64,000 nt of DNA from Caenimonas sp. SL110. GTDB lineage: Bacteria > Pseudomonadota > Gammaproteobacteria > Burkholderiales > Burkholderiaceae_C. Position 1 is the first letter of the stretch. The number at the start of each line of letters is the position of its first letter. Below, piece by piece: positions 57,006 to 64,000 of the stretch. Under the pieces are notes generated by a model. That model had not been told where the DNA came from. It did no database searches and was given only the letters and a program-made list of their open reading frames with translations. Location: assembly GCF_001044395.1 (NCBI RefSeq), contig NZ_JANU01000007.1, positions 62,001 to 126,000 of the forward strand. The letters are read 5' to 3'. Position numbers and translations under genes: made by a program.

Positions 57006-57034
57006 GGCGGTTCTAGCAAATACCTAGAGCCGCC
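57006..57034. promoter_or_regulatory. Inverted repeat before the transporter operon
   Basis: GGCGGTTCTAG / CTAGAGCCGCC (57006-57016 and 57024-57034, one G-T pair) with a 7-base loop. There is no T-tract, so either a weak ppsA terminator or an operator with a TCTAG-N7-CTAGA core for the DUF4212/symporter genes. Confidence 0.45.
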
Positions 57035-57050
57035 GACTCCAAGCAGTGCG

Positions 57051-57335
57051 ATGATCCGCGCCATGGGTGACCCGCAGGCGCAGGAAAAGCACGATCCGCG
57101 CGTGCTCGCATTGAAGGCCGGCTTGCTGGCCGTGTGGGCCCTCGTGACTTTTGGCGTCTGCTGGTTCGCCCGCGACCTGCAATTCATGATGGGTCCGTGG
57201 CCTTTCGGCTACTGGATGGCAGCGCAGGGCTCCGTGCTGGTTTTCATCGGCATCGTCGCGTTTTATGCGGCCGCCATGAAACGGCTCGCGCCAGAAGACG
57301 ACGAAGCCCCCAAGGCCACTGGCATCGATGTCTGA
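57051..57335 (+). CDS. DUF4212 small subunit of a sodium/solute symporter
   Basis: 94 residues from ATG 57051 (ATG 57063 would give 90). Two membrane segments: LKAGLLAVWALVTFGVCWFA and YWMAAQGSVLVFIGIVAFYAA, with FARDLQFMMGPWPFGYW between. This small protein is the standard partner of VC_2705-type sodium:solute symporters. The end overlaps the symporter start by 8 bp. Confidence 0.9.
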   Translation: MIRAMGDPQAQEKHDPRVLALKAGLLAVWALVTFGVCWFARDLQFMMGPWPFGYWMAAQGSVLVFIGIVAFYAAAMKRLAPEDDEAPKATGIDV

Positions 57336-59415
57336 TTCGCCCGCCTACGCCGCCTACAAGCTAAGGCTGCACCGCAACCTGGCCATCTTCGTTGCCGGTT
57401 TCATGGTCTTTCTGGTTCTCATGGCGTGGGCCGAGAGAAGCGGGCTGTCACGCTATTGGCTCGGGCCGATCTTCATGTTTTCGACGGTCATGATGTATGC
57501 GGCCATCGGCATCTATGGCCGCACCACCGACCCGGAGGAGTACTACGTCGCCGGCCGGCGCATTCCATCGATGTACAACGGCATGGCGGCAGCCGCCGAC
57601 TGGATGAGCGCTGCGTCGTTCATCAGCCTGGCCGGCGGCCTGTATCTGCAAGGGTTCGGCGGTACCGACGGGCAACCCGGTGGCCTCGCGTACATCCTGG
57701 GTTGGACCGGCGGCTTTTGCCTGGTGGCGCTGTTGATCGCACCGCATCTTCGCAAGCTCAATCTCTACACGGTCCCCGATTACTTCAGCATGCGTTACGG
57801 AGGCCGGTGGCCGCGCGTGATCGCGGCGCTGGCTGCGATTCTTTGCTCGTTCACTTATGTGGTCGCGCAGATCTACGGCATCGGGCTGATCGCGTCTCGC
57901 CTCACGGGCGTGCAGTTCGAGATCGGCGTGCTCCTCGGATTGGGCGGTGTGCTGCTTTGCTCGTTTCTGGGCGGCATGCGAGCCATTACCTGGACGCAGG
58001 TCGCGCAGTACGTCATCTTGCTTCTTGCTTTCCTGATCCCGGTGTCGTGGCTGGCCTTCAAGCAACTGGGCAATCCTGCGGCGCCCCTGGTGTATGGCGC
58101 GCAGATCCAGAAGATCAGCGAACTTGAGAAAAAACTGATGGACGATCCTGCCGAGAAGCAGGTGGCGGCCATCTTCCTTCAGCGTGCGCGCGAGTACGAG
58201 GCGCGGCTGCAGGACATCGAGGGCGCGTTGCAACGGGAGCGCTCGGCCGCGCAGCAACGCGTGCGGCAGTTGAAGGCGCAGGGCGCTGATTCAGCGCTCA
58301 TCGTGCAGGCCAATCGCGAACTCGCGGCGCTGCCCAAGGATGTGGCCGCCGCGCGTGAGCGCTGGACGCGAGTCGTGCACGACAACCATGAGCGCGCCAA
58401 GCCGCTGGGCGGTGTTCCAGCCCACAGCCAACCGTTTGCGGGTGACCCGAAAGGCACGCCCGCCGAGCAGGAGGCCTTCAGCAGCGCGCGCCTGAATTTC
58501 ATCGCGCTCATGTTCTGTTTGATGCTCGGAACGGCGGGCTTGCCGCACCTGCTCACGCGCTACTACACGACGCCAACGGTTGCCGAGGCGCGGTCGTCTG
58601 TGGCATGGACGATTTTCTTCATTGCACTTGTTTATCTCAGCGCGCCGGCACTGGCGGTGCTGGTGAAGTTCGAGGTGATGAACAACCTGGTGGGCAGCAG
58701 TTTCGATTCGCTACCCCAGTGGATCGCGCAGTGGGCCAAGGTCGACAGCTCGTTGATTTCGGTGGCCGACGTCAACGCAGACCGCATCCTTCAATGGGGC
58801 GAGATTCGCCTGGGCGCGGACATGATCATGCTGGCGACGCCCGAGCTGGGCGGCTTGCCCTATGTGATCTCGGGCCTGGTCGCGGCAGGCGGGCTCGCAG
58901 CCGCGCTATCGACTGCGGACGGACTGTTGCTCACCATCAGCAACGCGATGGTGCGCGATATCTATTCGCACGAAATCAACCACCGGGTCACCGCCGAGCA
59001 GCGCGTGATCCTGTCCAAGTTTGCGTTGCTGGCCGTGGCGTTGGTCGCGGCAGCAGTGGCTTCGATCAAGCCCGCGGAGATTCTTCCATTGGTGGCTTCG
59101 GCCTTTTCGCTGGCAGCGTCAGCATTCGTTCCAACGATGGTGCTGGGCATCTTCTGGCGCCGCGCGAATCGGCGAGGCGCCGTCGCCGGCATGCTCGCCG
59201 GGCTGGGCGTGACGGTTTACTACATGCTGGTGAATTCACCGACCGTTCGCGCGTTCTTCCAGGCCGTCCCCGGCCAGGACCTCTGGTTTGGCATACAGCC
59301 TGTGTCTGCCGGTGTGTTCGGTGTGCCACTAGGGTTTGCAGTCACCATCGCAGTCAGCCTTCTGACGCGACCCGTGCCATCAGTCGCTGCAGTCCCGCTG
59401 CAGCAACGATCCTAG
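57328..59415 (+). CDS. Sodium:solute symporter (VC_2705/ActP-like subfamily)
   Basis: 695 residues, SSS family. Multiple membrane helices with YYVAGRRIPSMYNGMAAAADWMSAASFISLAGGLYLQG and YTVPDYFSMRYGGRWPRVIAALAAI, and later GTAGLPHLLTRYYTTP and GLAAALSTADGLLLTISNAMVRDIY. A charged coiled-coil loop of about 110 residues (KISELEKKLMDDP ... AARERWTRVVHDNHERA) interrupts the core between helices, as in this subfamily, giving its extra length. It probably imports acetate or another small monocarboxylate with sodium. Confidence 0.92.
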   Translation: MSDSPAYAAYKLRLHRNLAIFVAGFMVFLVLMAWAERSGLSRYWLGPIFMFSTVMMYAAIGIYGRTTDPEEYYVAGRRIPSMYNGMAAAADWMSAASFISLAGGLYLQGFGGTDGQPGGLAYILGWTGGFCLVALLIAPHLRKLNLYTVPDYFSMRYGGRWPRVIAALAAILCSFTYVVAQIYGIGLIASRLTGVQFEIGVLLGLGGVLLCSFLGGMRAITWTQVAQYVILLLAFLIPVSWLAFKQLGNPAAPLVYGAQIQKISELEKKLMDDPAEKQVAAIFLQRAREYEARLQDIEGALQRERSAAQQRVRQLKAQGADSALIVQANRELAALPKDVAAARERWTRVVHDNHERAKPLGGVPAHSQPFAGDPKGTPAEQEAFSSARLNFIALMFCLMLGTAGLPHLLTRYYTTPTVAEARSSVAWTIFFIALVYLSAPALAVLVKFEVMNNLVGSSFDSLPQWIAQWAKVDSSLISVADVNADRILQWGEIRLGADMIMLATPELGGLPYVISGLVAAGGLAAALSTADGLLLTISNAMVRDIYSHEINHRVTAEQRVILSKFALLAVALVAAAVASIKPAEILPLVASAFSLAASAFVPTMVLGIFWRRANRRGAVAGMLAGLGVTVYYMLVNSPTVRAFFQAVPGQDLWFGIQPVSAGVFGVPLGFAVTIAVSLLTRPVPSVAAVPLQQRS

Positions 59416-59427
59416 GGATTCCCCTAG
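59412..59427. promoter_or_regulatory. Inverted repeat at the symporter stop
   Basis: CTAGGG-ATTC-CCCTAG (59412-59427), followed by TAGGG, starting in the symporter stop codon. Possible operator or mRNA hairpin for the next transporter gene. Confidence 0.35.
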
Positions 59428-59529
59428 TAGGGCTTGCCCGCGGGCAGGTCGCGATACGGCCTTGAGTCAGGTTGGCGTCAGACGCAATCCGCACTCTGAC
59501 CCCACCAGAATCAACCTGAGGAGACATAC

Positions 59530-61230
59530 ATGGCGACAGCGTCCGCGACCGGGGTCAAACCCGTTGCTTCGACCGCACCGATGACCCGTGAGGAAAAGAA
59601 GGTGATCTTCGCTTCCTCGCTCGGCACCGTGTTCGAGTGGTACGACTTCTATCTGTACGGATCGCTCGCTGCGATCATTGCAAAACAGTTTTTCTCGGGC
59701 CTCGATCCGACATCCGCCTACATCTTCGCGCTGCTGGCTTTTGCTGCGGGCTTCCTGGTGCGTCCGTTCGGCGCGATCTTCTTCGGCCGTCTGGGCGACA
59801 TGATCGGTCGCAAGTACACCTTCCTGGTGACCATCCTGATCATGGGTGCATCGACCTTCATCGTCGGCTTGCTACCCAGCTACGCCTCGATCGGCATGGC
59901 CGCTCCGGTCATCCTGATCGTTTTGCGGATGCTGCAGGGCCTGGCCCTGGGCGGCGAGTACGGCGGTGCGGCGACCTATGTGGCCGAGCACGCGCCGCAC
60001 GGCAAGCGAGGCGCCTTCACATCCTGGATTCAAACAACCGCAACGCTGGGCCTGTTCCTGTCGCTGCTGGTGATCCTGGGTGTGCGCAACATGCTGGGCG
60101 AAAAGGAGTTCGGCGATTGGGGCTGGCGCATTCCGTTCCTGCTGTCGATCGTGCTGCTGGGTATTTCGGTCTGGATCCGCTTGAGTCTCAATGAGTCGCC
60201 AGCGTTCCAGAAGATGAAGTCCGAGGGCAAGACCTCCAAGTCCCCGCTGACCGAATCGTTTGGCGAGTGGAAGAACCTGAAGATCGTGATCCTCGCGTTG
60301 CTCGGCCTCACCGCCGGTCAGGCAGTCGTCTGGTACACGGGCCAGTTCTACGCGCTGTTCTTCATGACGACGATCGCCAAAGTGGACATCACGACGGCCA
60401 ACCTGCTGATTGCGGCGTCGCTGCTCATCGGCACGCCGTTCTTCATCGTCTTCGGCGCCTTGTCCGACAAGATCGGTCGCAAGCCGATCATCATGGCAGG
60501 CTGCCTGATCGCGGCACTCACGTACTTCACGATCTTCCCGCTGCTTCTGAAGTATTCCAACCCGGCACTTCTGGCCGCCCAACAGGCATCGAAGGTGACT
60601 GTCACGGCCGATCCCAAGGAATGCTCATTCCAGGGTAGCCCGATTGCGCGCGATATCGATTTCCGTACGTCGTGCGACATCGCCAAGCGCGCATTGACCC
60701 AGTCGTACATCCCGTACGAAAACAAGGTCGCGCCTGCCGGCACGCCTGCGACGATCACGCTGGGCGACAAGGTGATCCCGGCTCCCGCAGCCAGCCTCAA
60801 CGCAGCCGGCAACGGCTTCGCTCCAGAGAGCGCCAAGGCAATTGCCGACTTCCGCAAATCGCTTGGCGATACGGCGAAGGCAGCCAGCCTGACCGTCGCA
60901 GCTGACCCCGCGAAGATGAACAAGGGCATGGTCTTGCTGTTGCTGGTATTCCTGGTGGTCCTGGTCACGATGGTGTACGGCCCGATCGCTGCGATGCTGG
61001 TCGAACTGTTCCCAACGCGCATCCGCTACACCTCGATGAGCCTGCCGTATCACATCGGTAACGGATGGTTTGGTGGCTTGCTGCCGACGACCGCTTTCGC
61101 CATGGTGGCTGCAACCGGCGATATCTACTATGGGTTGTGGTACCCGGTGATCGTTGCCGCCGGCACCTTCGTCATCGGCATGTTGTTCATTCGCGAAACG
61201 AAGGATGTGGACATCTACGCGCGAGACTGA
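59530..61230 (+). CDS. MHS-type major facilitator transporter
   Basis: 566 residues, start ATG with GAGGAG 8 bases upstream. Twelve-helix metabolite:H+ symporter of the ProP/ShiA group: SSLGTVFEWYDFYLYGSLA, FGRLGDMIGRKYTFLVTI, RMLQGLALGGEYGGAATYVAEHAP, FGALSDKIGRKPIIMAGC and VYGPIAAMLVELFPTRIRYTSMSLPYH. About 110 extra residues with two Cys (about 355-460) are inserted before the tenth helix, predicted outside. The solute is unknown (organic acid or osmolyte by family). Strong terminator follows. Confidence 0.92.
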   Translation: MATASATGVKPVASTAPMTREEKKVIFASSLGTVFEWYDFYLYGSLAAIIAKQFFSGLDPTSAYIFALLAFAAGFLVRPFGAIFFGRLGDMIGRKYTFLVTILIMGASTFIVGLLPSYASIGMAAPVILIVLRMLQGLALGGEYGGAATYVAEHAPHGKRGAFTSWIQTTATLGLFLSLLVILGVRNMLGEKEFGDWGWRIPFLLSIVLLGISVWIRLSLNESPAFQKMKSEGKTSKSPLTESFGEWKNLKIVILALLGLTAGQAVVWYTGQFYALFFMTTIAKVDITTANLLIAASLLIGTPFFIVFGALSDKIGRKPIIMAGCLIAALTYFTIFPLLLKYSNPALLAAQQASKVTVTADPKECSFQGSPIARDIDFRTSCDIAKRALTQSYIPYENKVAPAGTPATITLGDKVIPAPAASLNAAGNGFAPESAKAIADFRKSLGDTAKAASLTVAADPAKMNKGMVLLLLVFLVVLVTMVYGPIAAMLVELFPTRIRYTSMSLPYHIGNGWFGGLLPTTAFAMVAATGDIYYGLWYPVIVAAGTFVIGMLFIRETKDVDIYARD

Positions 61231-61255
61231 TGCGCTGAATTGGTAAGAAAGTGCG

Positions 61256-61285
61256 AAAGCCCGCTCCCTGGAGCGGGCTTTTTTT
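61256..61285 (+). terminator. Rho-independent terminator
   Basis: 12-bp stem AAAGCCCGCTCC / GGAGCGGGCTTT (61256-61267, 61270-61281), 2-base loop, then TTTT on plus. Ends the transporter transcript. Confidence 0.9.
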
Positions 61286-61413
61286 CGTCCAGACTATGGA
61301 TAAACCCCGATGCGAGTGGCACGACAGGCGTGCAAAGCTGCATGCACCGAGGCAGGGCGCTGTCTAAAGCCAGAAGTCATCGGATAAATCGGTAAAACGG
61401 GTATGGGGGAACA

Positions 61414-61887
61414 ATGCACATTGCCAAGACCGGACTGGGCCAGCAGGTCATCAAGGACCGCTCGATCCAGCTGACGCCCCGACAGCGGTCGGTCTTGATC
61501 CTGGTGGATGGCAAGAAAACCGTCGACCAGGTGCTGACGGCCACAGCTGCGGCCGGTGTCACGCGGGACGATATCGAAAGGCTCATCGAGCTGGGTCTCC
61601 TGGCCGATTCCGCGCCTGGAAAGACTGCAGTCGAAAACGCAGCCATCGCGGCGCAGGCCGAAAAGGTGGAGCAGCACAAGCAGCGCTCACCCCAGGAGCG
61701 TTACCAGGACGCATACCCTATTGCGACTCGCCTCACGGCTGCGCTCGGACTTCGCGGCTTTCGCTTGAATCTCGCCGTGGAAGGGGCGACCAACTATGAG
61801 CAACTGCTGGTCGTTGCGCCGCGCATCCGCGAGGCGGTTGGACCCGATAAGTACGCTCCTCTGGACGACGCGCTCAACGATCGTTGA
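61414..61887 (+). CDS. Hypothetical protein, paralogue 1
   Basis: 157 residues. The first ~65 residues read LKDRS-like IKDRSIQLTPRQRSVLILVDGKKTVDQVL...GVTRDDIERLIELGLLAD, a winged-helix-like arrangement. After a charged linker the C-terminal part is helical (YPIATRLTAALGLRGFRLNLAVEGATNY...). It has a clear paralogue 88 bp downstream with the same order of blocks. No enzyme motif. Family not recognised; the N-terminal half could bind DNA or protein. Confidence 0.8.
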   Translation: MHIAKTGLGQQVIKDRSIQLTPRQRSVLILVDGKKTVDQVLTATAAAGVTRDDIERLIELGLLADSAPGKTAVENAAIAAQAEKVEQHKQRSPQERYQDAYPIATRLTAALGLRGFRLNLAVEGATNYEQLLVVAPRIREAVGPDKYAPLDDALNDR

Positions 61888-61974
61888 GAGGGTGACCGCC
61901 GCAGGTCTTGCGCGCCCGCACAGGGCGCTGCAAACTCAGCCTTCGCCGCATGAATGCGTGCGACCGGAGGCCAG

Positions 61975-62433
61975 ATGATTCCTTGCAAGACGCTGGAAGG
62001 CCAGCGCGTCCTGAAAGATCGGTCCGTCGCGCTGACTGCGCATCAGCGCTCGGTTTTCATTCTTGTGGACGGCAAACGGTCGGTTGATGAGTTGCTCGCT
62101 GCAACCCGCGCCGGAGGTGTCACCCGCGCCGATGTGGACCGGTTGCTGGAACTGGGCCTGGTTTGCGAACTGTCCAGGTCGGCGGCCATGGCGCTTGATA
62201 ACTCCCGGCGGCTTGAGGCCAAGCGATCGGGCCGGAGCCTGGAGGAGCGTTACGACCGGGCTCATCCGGTCGCGCTGATGCTCACGTCCAATCTGGGCCT
62301 GCGGGGTCGAAACCTCAGCTACGCAGTGACGAACGCCATGAACTACATGGACCTTCTGGCACTGGCGGGTCGAATCCGTGATGCGGTGGGTGACGAGCAA
62401 TACGCCATGCTTGACCGGCTGATGAACGACTAG
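61975..62433 (+). CDS. Hypothetical protein, paralogue 2
   Basis: 152 residues from ATG 61975, with GGAGG five bases upstream. Matches paralogue 1 block by block: VLKDRSVALTAHQRSVFILVDGKRSVDELL, GVTRADVDRLLELGLV, ERYDRAHPVALMLTSNLGLRG, AVTNAMNY and DAVGDEQYAMLDRLMND. The two arose by tandem duplication. Between them there is no promoter sign, so they are likely cotranscribed. Confidence 0.8.
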   Translation: MIPCKTLEGQRVLKDRSVALTAHQRSVFILVDGKRSVDELLAATRAGGVTRADVDRLLELGLVCELSRSAAMALDNSRRLEAKRSGRSLEERYDRAHPVALMLTSNLGLRGRNLSYAVTNAMNYMDLLALAGRIRDAVGDEQYAMLDRLMND

Positions 62434-62455
62434 GCGCATGGACTCCTCAACGGGC

Positions 62456-62461
62456 TATAAT
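62456..62461 (+). promoter_or_regulatory. Probable -10 box of the rpsF operon
   Basis: TATAAT about 98 bases before rpsF. The -35 position is poor. The leader to rpsF is GC-rich. Confidence 0.45.
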
Positions 62462-62558
62462 CGTGGGCTAACCTTGCTGCACCGGCACCGACGCGCCAGG
62501 CAGCTGTAACCCAGAGCCACCCCGCTTTTAGCCGCGGCTCGAATCCACAAGGAGTCAT

Positions 62559-62924
62559 ATGCGTCACTATGAAATCATTCTTCTGATCCACCCGGACCAG
62601 AGCGAACAGGTTCCGGCCATGCTGGAACGCTACAAGGGCATGATCACCGCCAGCGGCGGCAAAGTGCACCGGGTGGAAGACTGGGGTCGCCGCCAGCTGG
62701 CCTACCAGATCAACAAGCTTGGCAAGGCGCACTACCTGTGCGTCAACATCGAGGCTGACCAGCCCGTGATGGCCGAACTGGAGCACGCATTCCGCTTCAA
62801 TGACGCCGTGCTGCGCCATCTGACCGTTGTCAAGAAGAAGGCCGATACCGGCCCATCTTCCATGATGAAGACGGTTGAGCGCGAAGAGGCTCGCAAGGCC
62901 CAGCAGGCGGAGTACCAGGCGTAA
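62559..62924 (+). CDS. rpsF: Ribosomal protein S6
   Basis: 121 residues. Small-subunit protein that binds S18 and 16S r[45 protein letters not shown] and [13 protein letters not shown] are typical. RBS AAGGAG 7 bases upstream. First gene of rpsF-priB-rpsR-rplI. Confidence 0.97.
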   Translation: MRHYEIILLIHPDQSEQVPAMLERYKGMITASGGKVHRVEDWGRRQLAYQINKLGKAHYLCVNIEADQPVMAELEHAFRFNDAVLRHLTVVKKKADTGPSSMMKTVEREEARKAQQAEYQA

Positions 62925-62953
62925 GAGTCCGCTTGCAGCGGTATTGACCGGGA

Positions 62954-63244
62954 GTGAATCAGCTCGTTTTGAGCGCCCAGATCGCCGAGGCATCAGCCCT
63001 GCGATACACACCGGCCGGACTGCCAGCCTTTGATTGCCGCCTCGAACACGAGTCGGAAATTTCAGAAGCAGGGCAGATGCGGCAAGTGAAAGTGGCGATC
63101 AAGGCGGTGGCCTTCGGAAGCACGGCGGAAACGCTGGTGCGTCAATCGATAGGCAGCCAATGGCGATTCACGGGATTCCTGGCAACACCTCGCAACGGCA
63201 AACACGCTGTACTCCATATCCAGTCATTTGTTCAGGCAAACTAA
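62954..63244 (+). CDS. priB: Primosomal replication protein N
   Basis: 96 residues from GTG 62954. OB-fold single-stranded-DNA-binding protein of the replication-restart primosome. NQLVLSAQIAEASALRYTPAGLPAFDCRLEH and GSQWRFTGFLATPRNGKHAVLHIQSF are characteristic. Its place between rpsF and rpsR is conserved. Confidence 0.94.
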   Translation: MNQLVLSAQIAEASALRYTPAGLPAFDCRLEHESEISEAGQMRQVKVAIKAVAFGSTAETLVRQSIGSQWRFTGFLATPRNGKHAVLHIQSFVQAN

Positions 63245-63259
63245 TTTTCAGAGGTCCAC

Positions 63260-63541
63260 ATGGCCACGTTCAAGAAATTCAACAAGGACAAGCGTCCTAA
63301 GCGCAACACCCAGTCGCTGCTGTTCAAGCGCAAGCGCTTTTGCCGCTTCACCGTCGCCGGCGTCGAAGAGATCGACTACAAGGACGTCGACACGCTTCGT
63401 GATTTCATCGCCGAAAACGGCAAGATCATTCCGGCACGCCTTACCGGCACCCGCGCGATCTATCAGCGTCAACTCAACACCGCCATCAAGCGCGCCCGCT
63501 TCCTGGCACTGGTTCCGTACTCGGACCAGCACCGCATCTAA
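63260..63541 (+). CDS. rpsR: Ribosomal protein S18
   Basis: 93 residues. [43 protein letters not shown] and [19 protein letters not shown] are the S18 signature. Binds S6 in the 30S platform. Confidence 0.97.
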   Translation: MATFKKFNKDKRPKRNTQSLLFKRKRFCRFTVAGVEEIDYKDVDTLRDFIAENGKIIPARLTGTRAIYQRQLNTAIKRARFLALVPYSDQHRI

Positions 63542-63553
63542 GGAGCGAAGAAC

Positions 63554-64000
63554 ATGCAAATCATTCTGCTCGATGAAGTTTTGAACGTCGGCAAGCTCGG
63601 CGAAATCGTCAAGGTCAAGGACGGCTATGCCCGCAACTTCCTGATCCCCAAGGGCCGTGCCCGCCGTGCTACCGCTGCCAACAAGGCCGAATTCGAAGCC
63701 AAGCGCGTCGAGCTCGAAAAGGCTGCCGCAGCCAAGCTCGCAGAAATGCAGGCTGAAGGCGAGAAGCTCGCTGGCAAGACGTTCAAGCTCACGCAAAAGG
63801 CCGGCGTCGATGGCCGCCTGTTCGGCTCGGTCACCAACAGCGACATCGCTGAAGAACTGGGCAAGCAGGGTTTCAAGGTTGCAAAGTCGCAAGTGCGCAT
63901 GCCCAACGGCCCGATCAAGGTCATTGGCGATTCCACGGTTGCCGTCGCTCTTCACACGCACGTCGTGGTCGACATCACCGTCACGGTTTACGGCGAAACC
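63554..64000 (+). CDS. rplI: Ribosomal protein L9, 3' end cut by window
   Basis: 149 codons from ATG 63554 with no stop before base 64000; L9 has about 150 residues, so only the stop is missing. [34 protein letters not shown] is the N-terminal signature, followed by the long connecting helix rich in Ala/Glu/Lys and the C-terminal domain ending VTVYGET. Confidence 0.96.
   Translation, partial: MQIILLDEVLNVGKLGEIVKVKDGYARNFLIPKGRARRATAANKAEFEAKRVELEKAAAAKLAEMQAEGEKLAGKTFKLTQKAGVDGRLFGSVTNSDIAEELGKQGFKVAKSQVRMPNGPIKVIGDSTVAVALHTHVVVDITVTVYGET

Noticed and set aside
55421..57187. 588-codon minus-strand open frame opposite ppsA
   Set aside because: ppsA is certain; the antisense frame has no recognisable domain.

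Overview
The window reads as chromosome of a GC-rich betaproteobacterium, most likely of the family Comamonadaceae (Variovorax/Polaromonas/Acidovorax-like). The evidence is the gene neighbourhoods surE-pcm-nlpD-rpoS-exonuclease-rlmD, ppsR/ppsA, rpsF-priB-rpsR-rplI, the HemP/Bfd/PiuC iron genes and the amino-acid character of the proteins. No rRNA, CRISPR array or plasmid origin was seen.

Layout. Bases 1-3606 are core genome: the 3' part of ppiD, a TupA-like ATP-grasp gene and a glycosyltransferase-like gene. Bases 3676-38168 are a 34,443-bp genomic island inserted in the 3' half of tRNA-His. The intact tRNA lies at 38119-38195 (minus strand) and a perfect 50-bp copy of its 3' half lies at 3676-3725. 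Bases 38222-64000 are core genome again: quinone oxidoreductase-like gene, surE, pcm, nlpD, rpoS, a PolB-type exonuclease, rlmD, a BI-1 family membrane protein, a heme-binding-like protein, an iron block (hemP, bfd, FMN oxidase, piuC, TonB receptor; two Fur-box-like palindromes), ahpF/ahpC, ppsR/ppsA, a DUF4212 + sodium:solute symporter pair, an MHS-type transporter, two tandem paralogues of unknown function and the S6-PriB-S18-L9 operon, cut by the window end.

The island has four parts. (1) A tyrosine integrase with arm-type repeats near both ends. (2) A minus-strand two-gene module, an AAA ATPase and a partner with a phospholipase-D-like motif pattern, followed by a decayed IS21-family istB. 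(3) A tightly overlapping replication/regulation operon (HTH protein, CHC2 zinc-finger primase-like protein, DUF3987 protein), then decayed genes. (4) A 22.9-kb, eight-gene, same-strand cassette that is the most interesting part. It encodes a DrmD-like SNF2 helicase, a 1697-residue adenine-methyltransferase-like protein, a zinc-binding protein, a 1139-residue protein with four membrane segments, an unrecognised 244-residue protein, a 2142-residue DrmA/DrmB-like DEAD helicase with DUF1998 and a nuclease-like tail, a RelE-like/UvrD-helicase fusion and a zinc-finger PD-(D/E)XK nuclease.

The helicase + methyltransferase + DUF1998 core matches the logic of class 1 DISARM anti-phage systems, but the phospholipase-D gene drmC is absent, the helicase and DUF1998 parts lie in one chain, and four or five extra components are present. 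I infer a DISARM-related defence system of expanded composition. I cannot tell from sequence alone whether this exact architecture is already catalogued (DISARM-related arrays have been reported).
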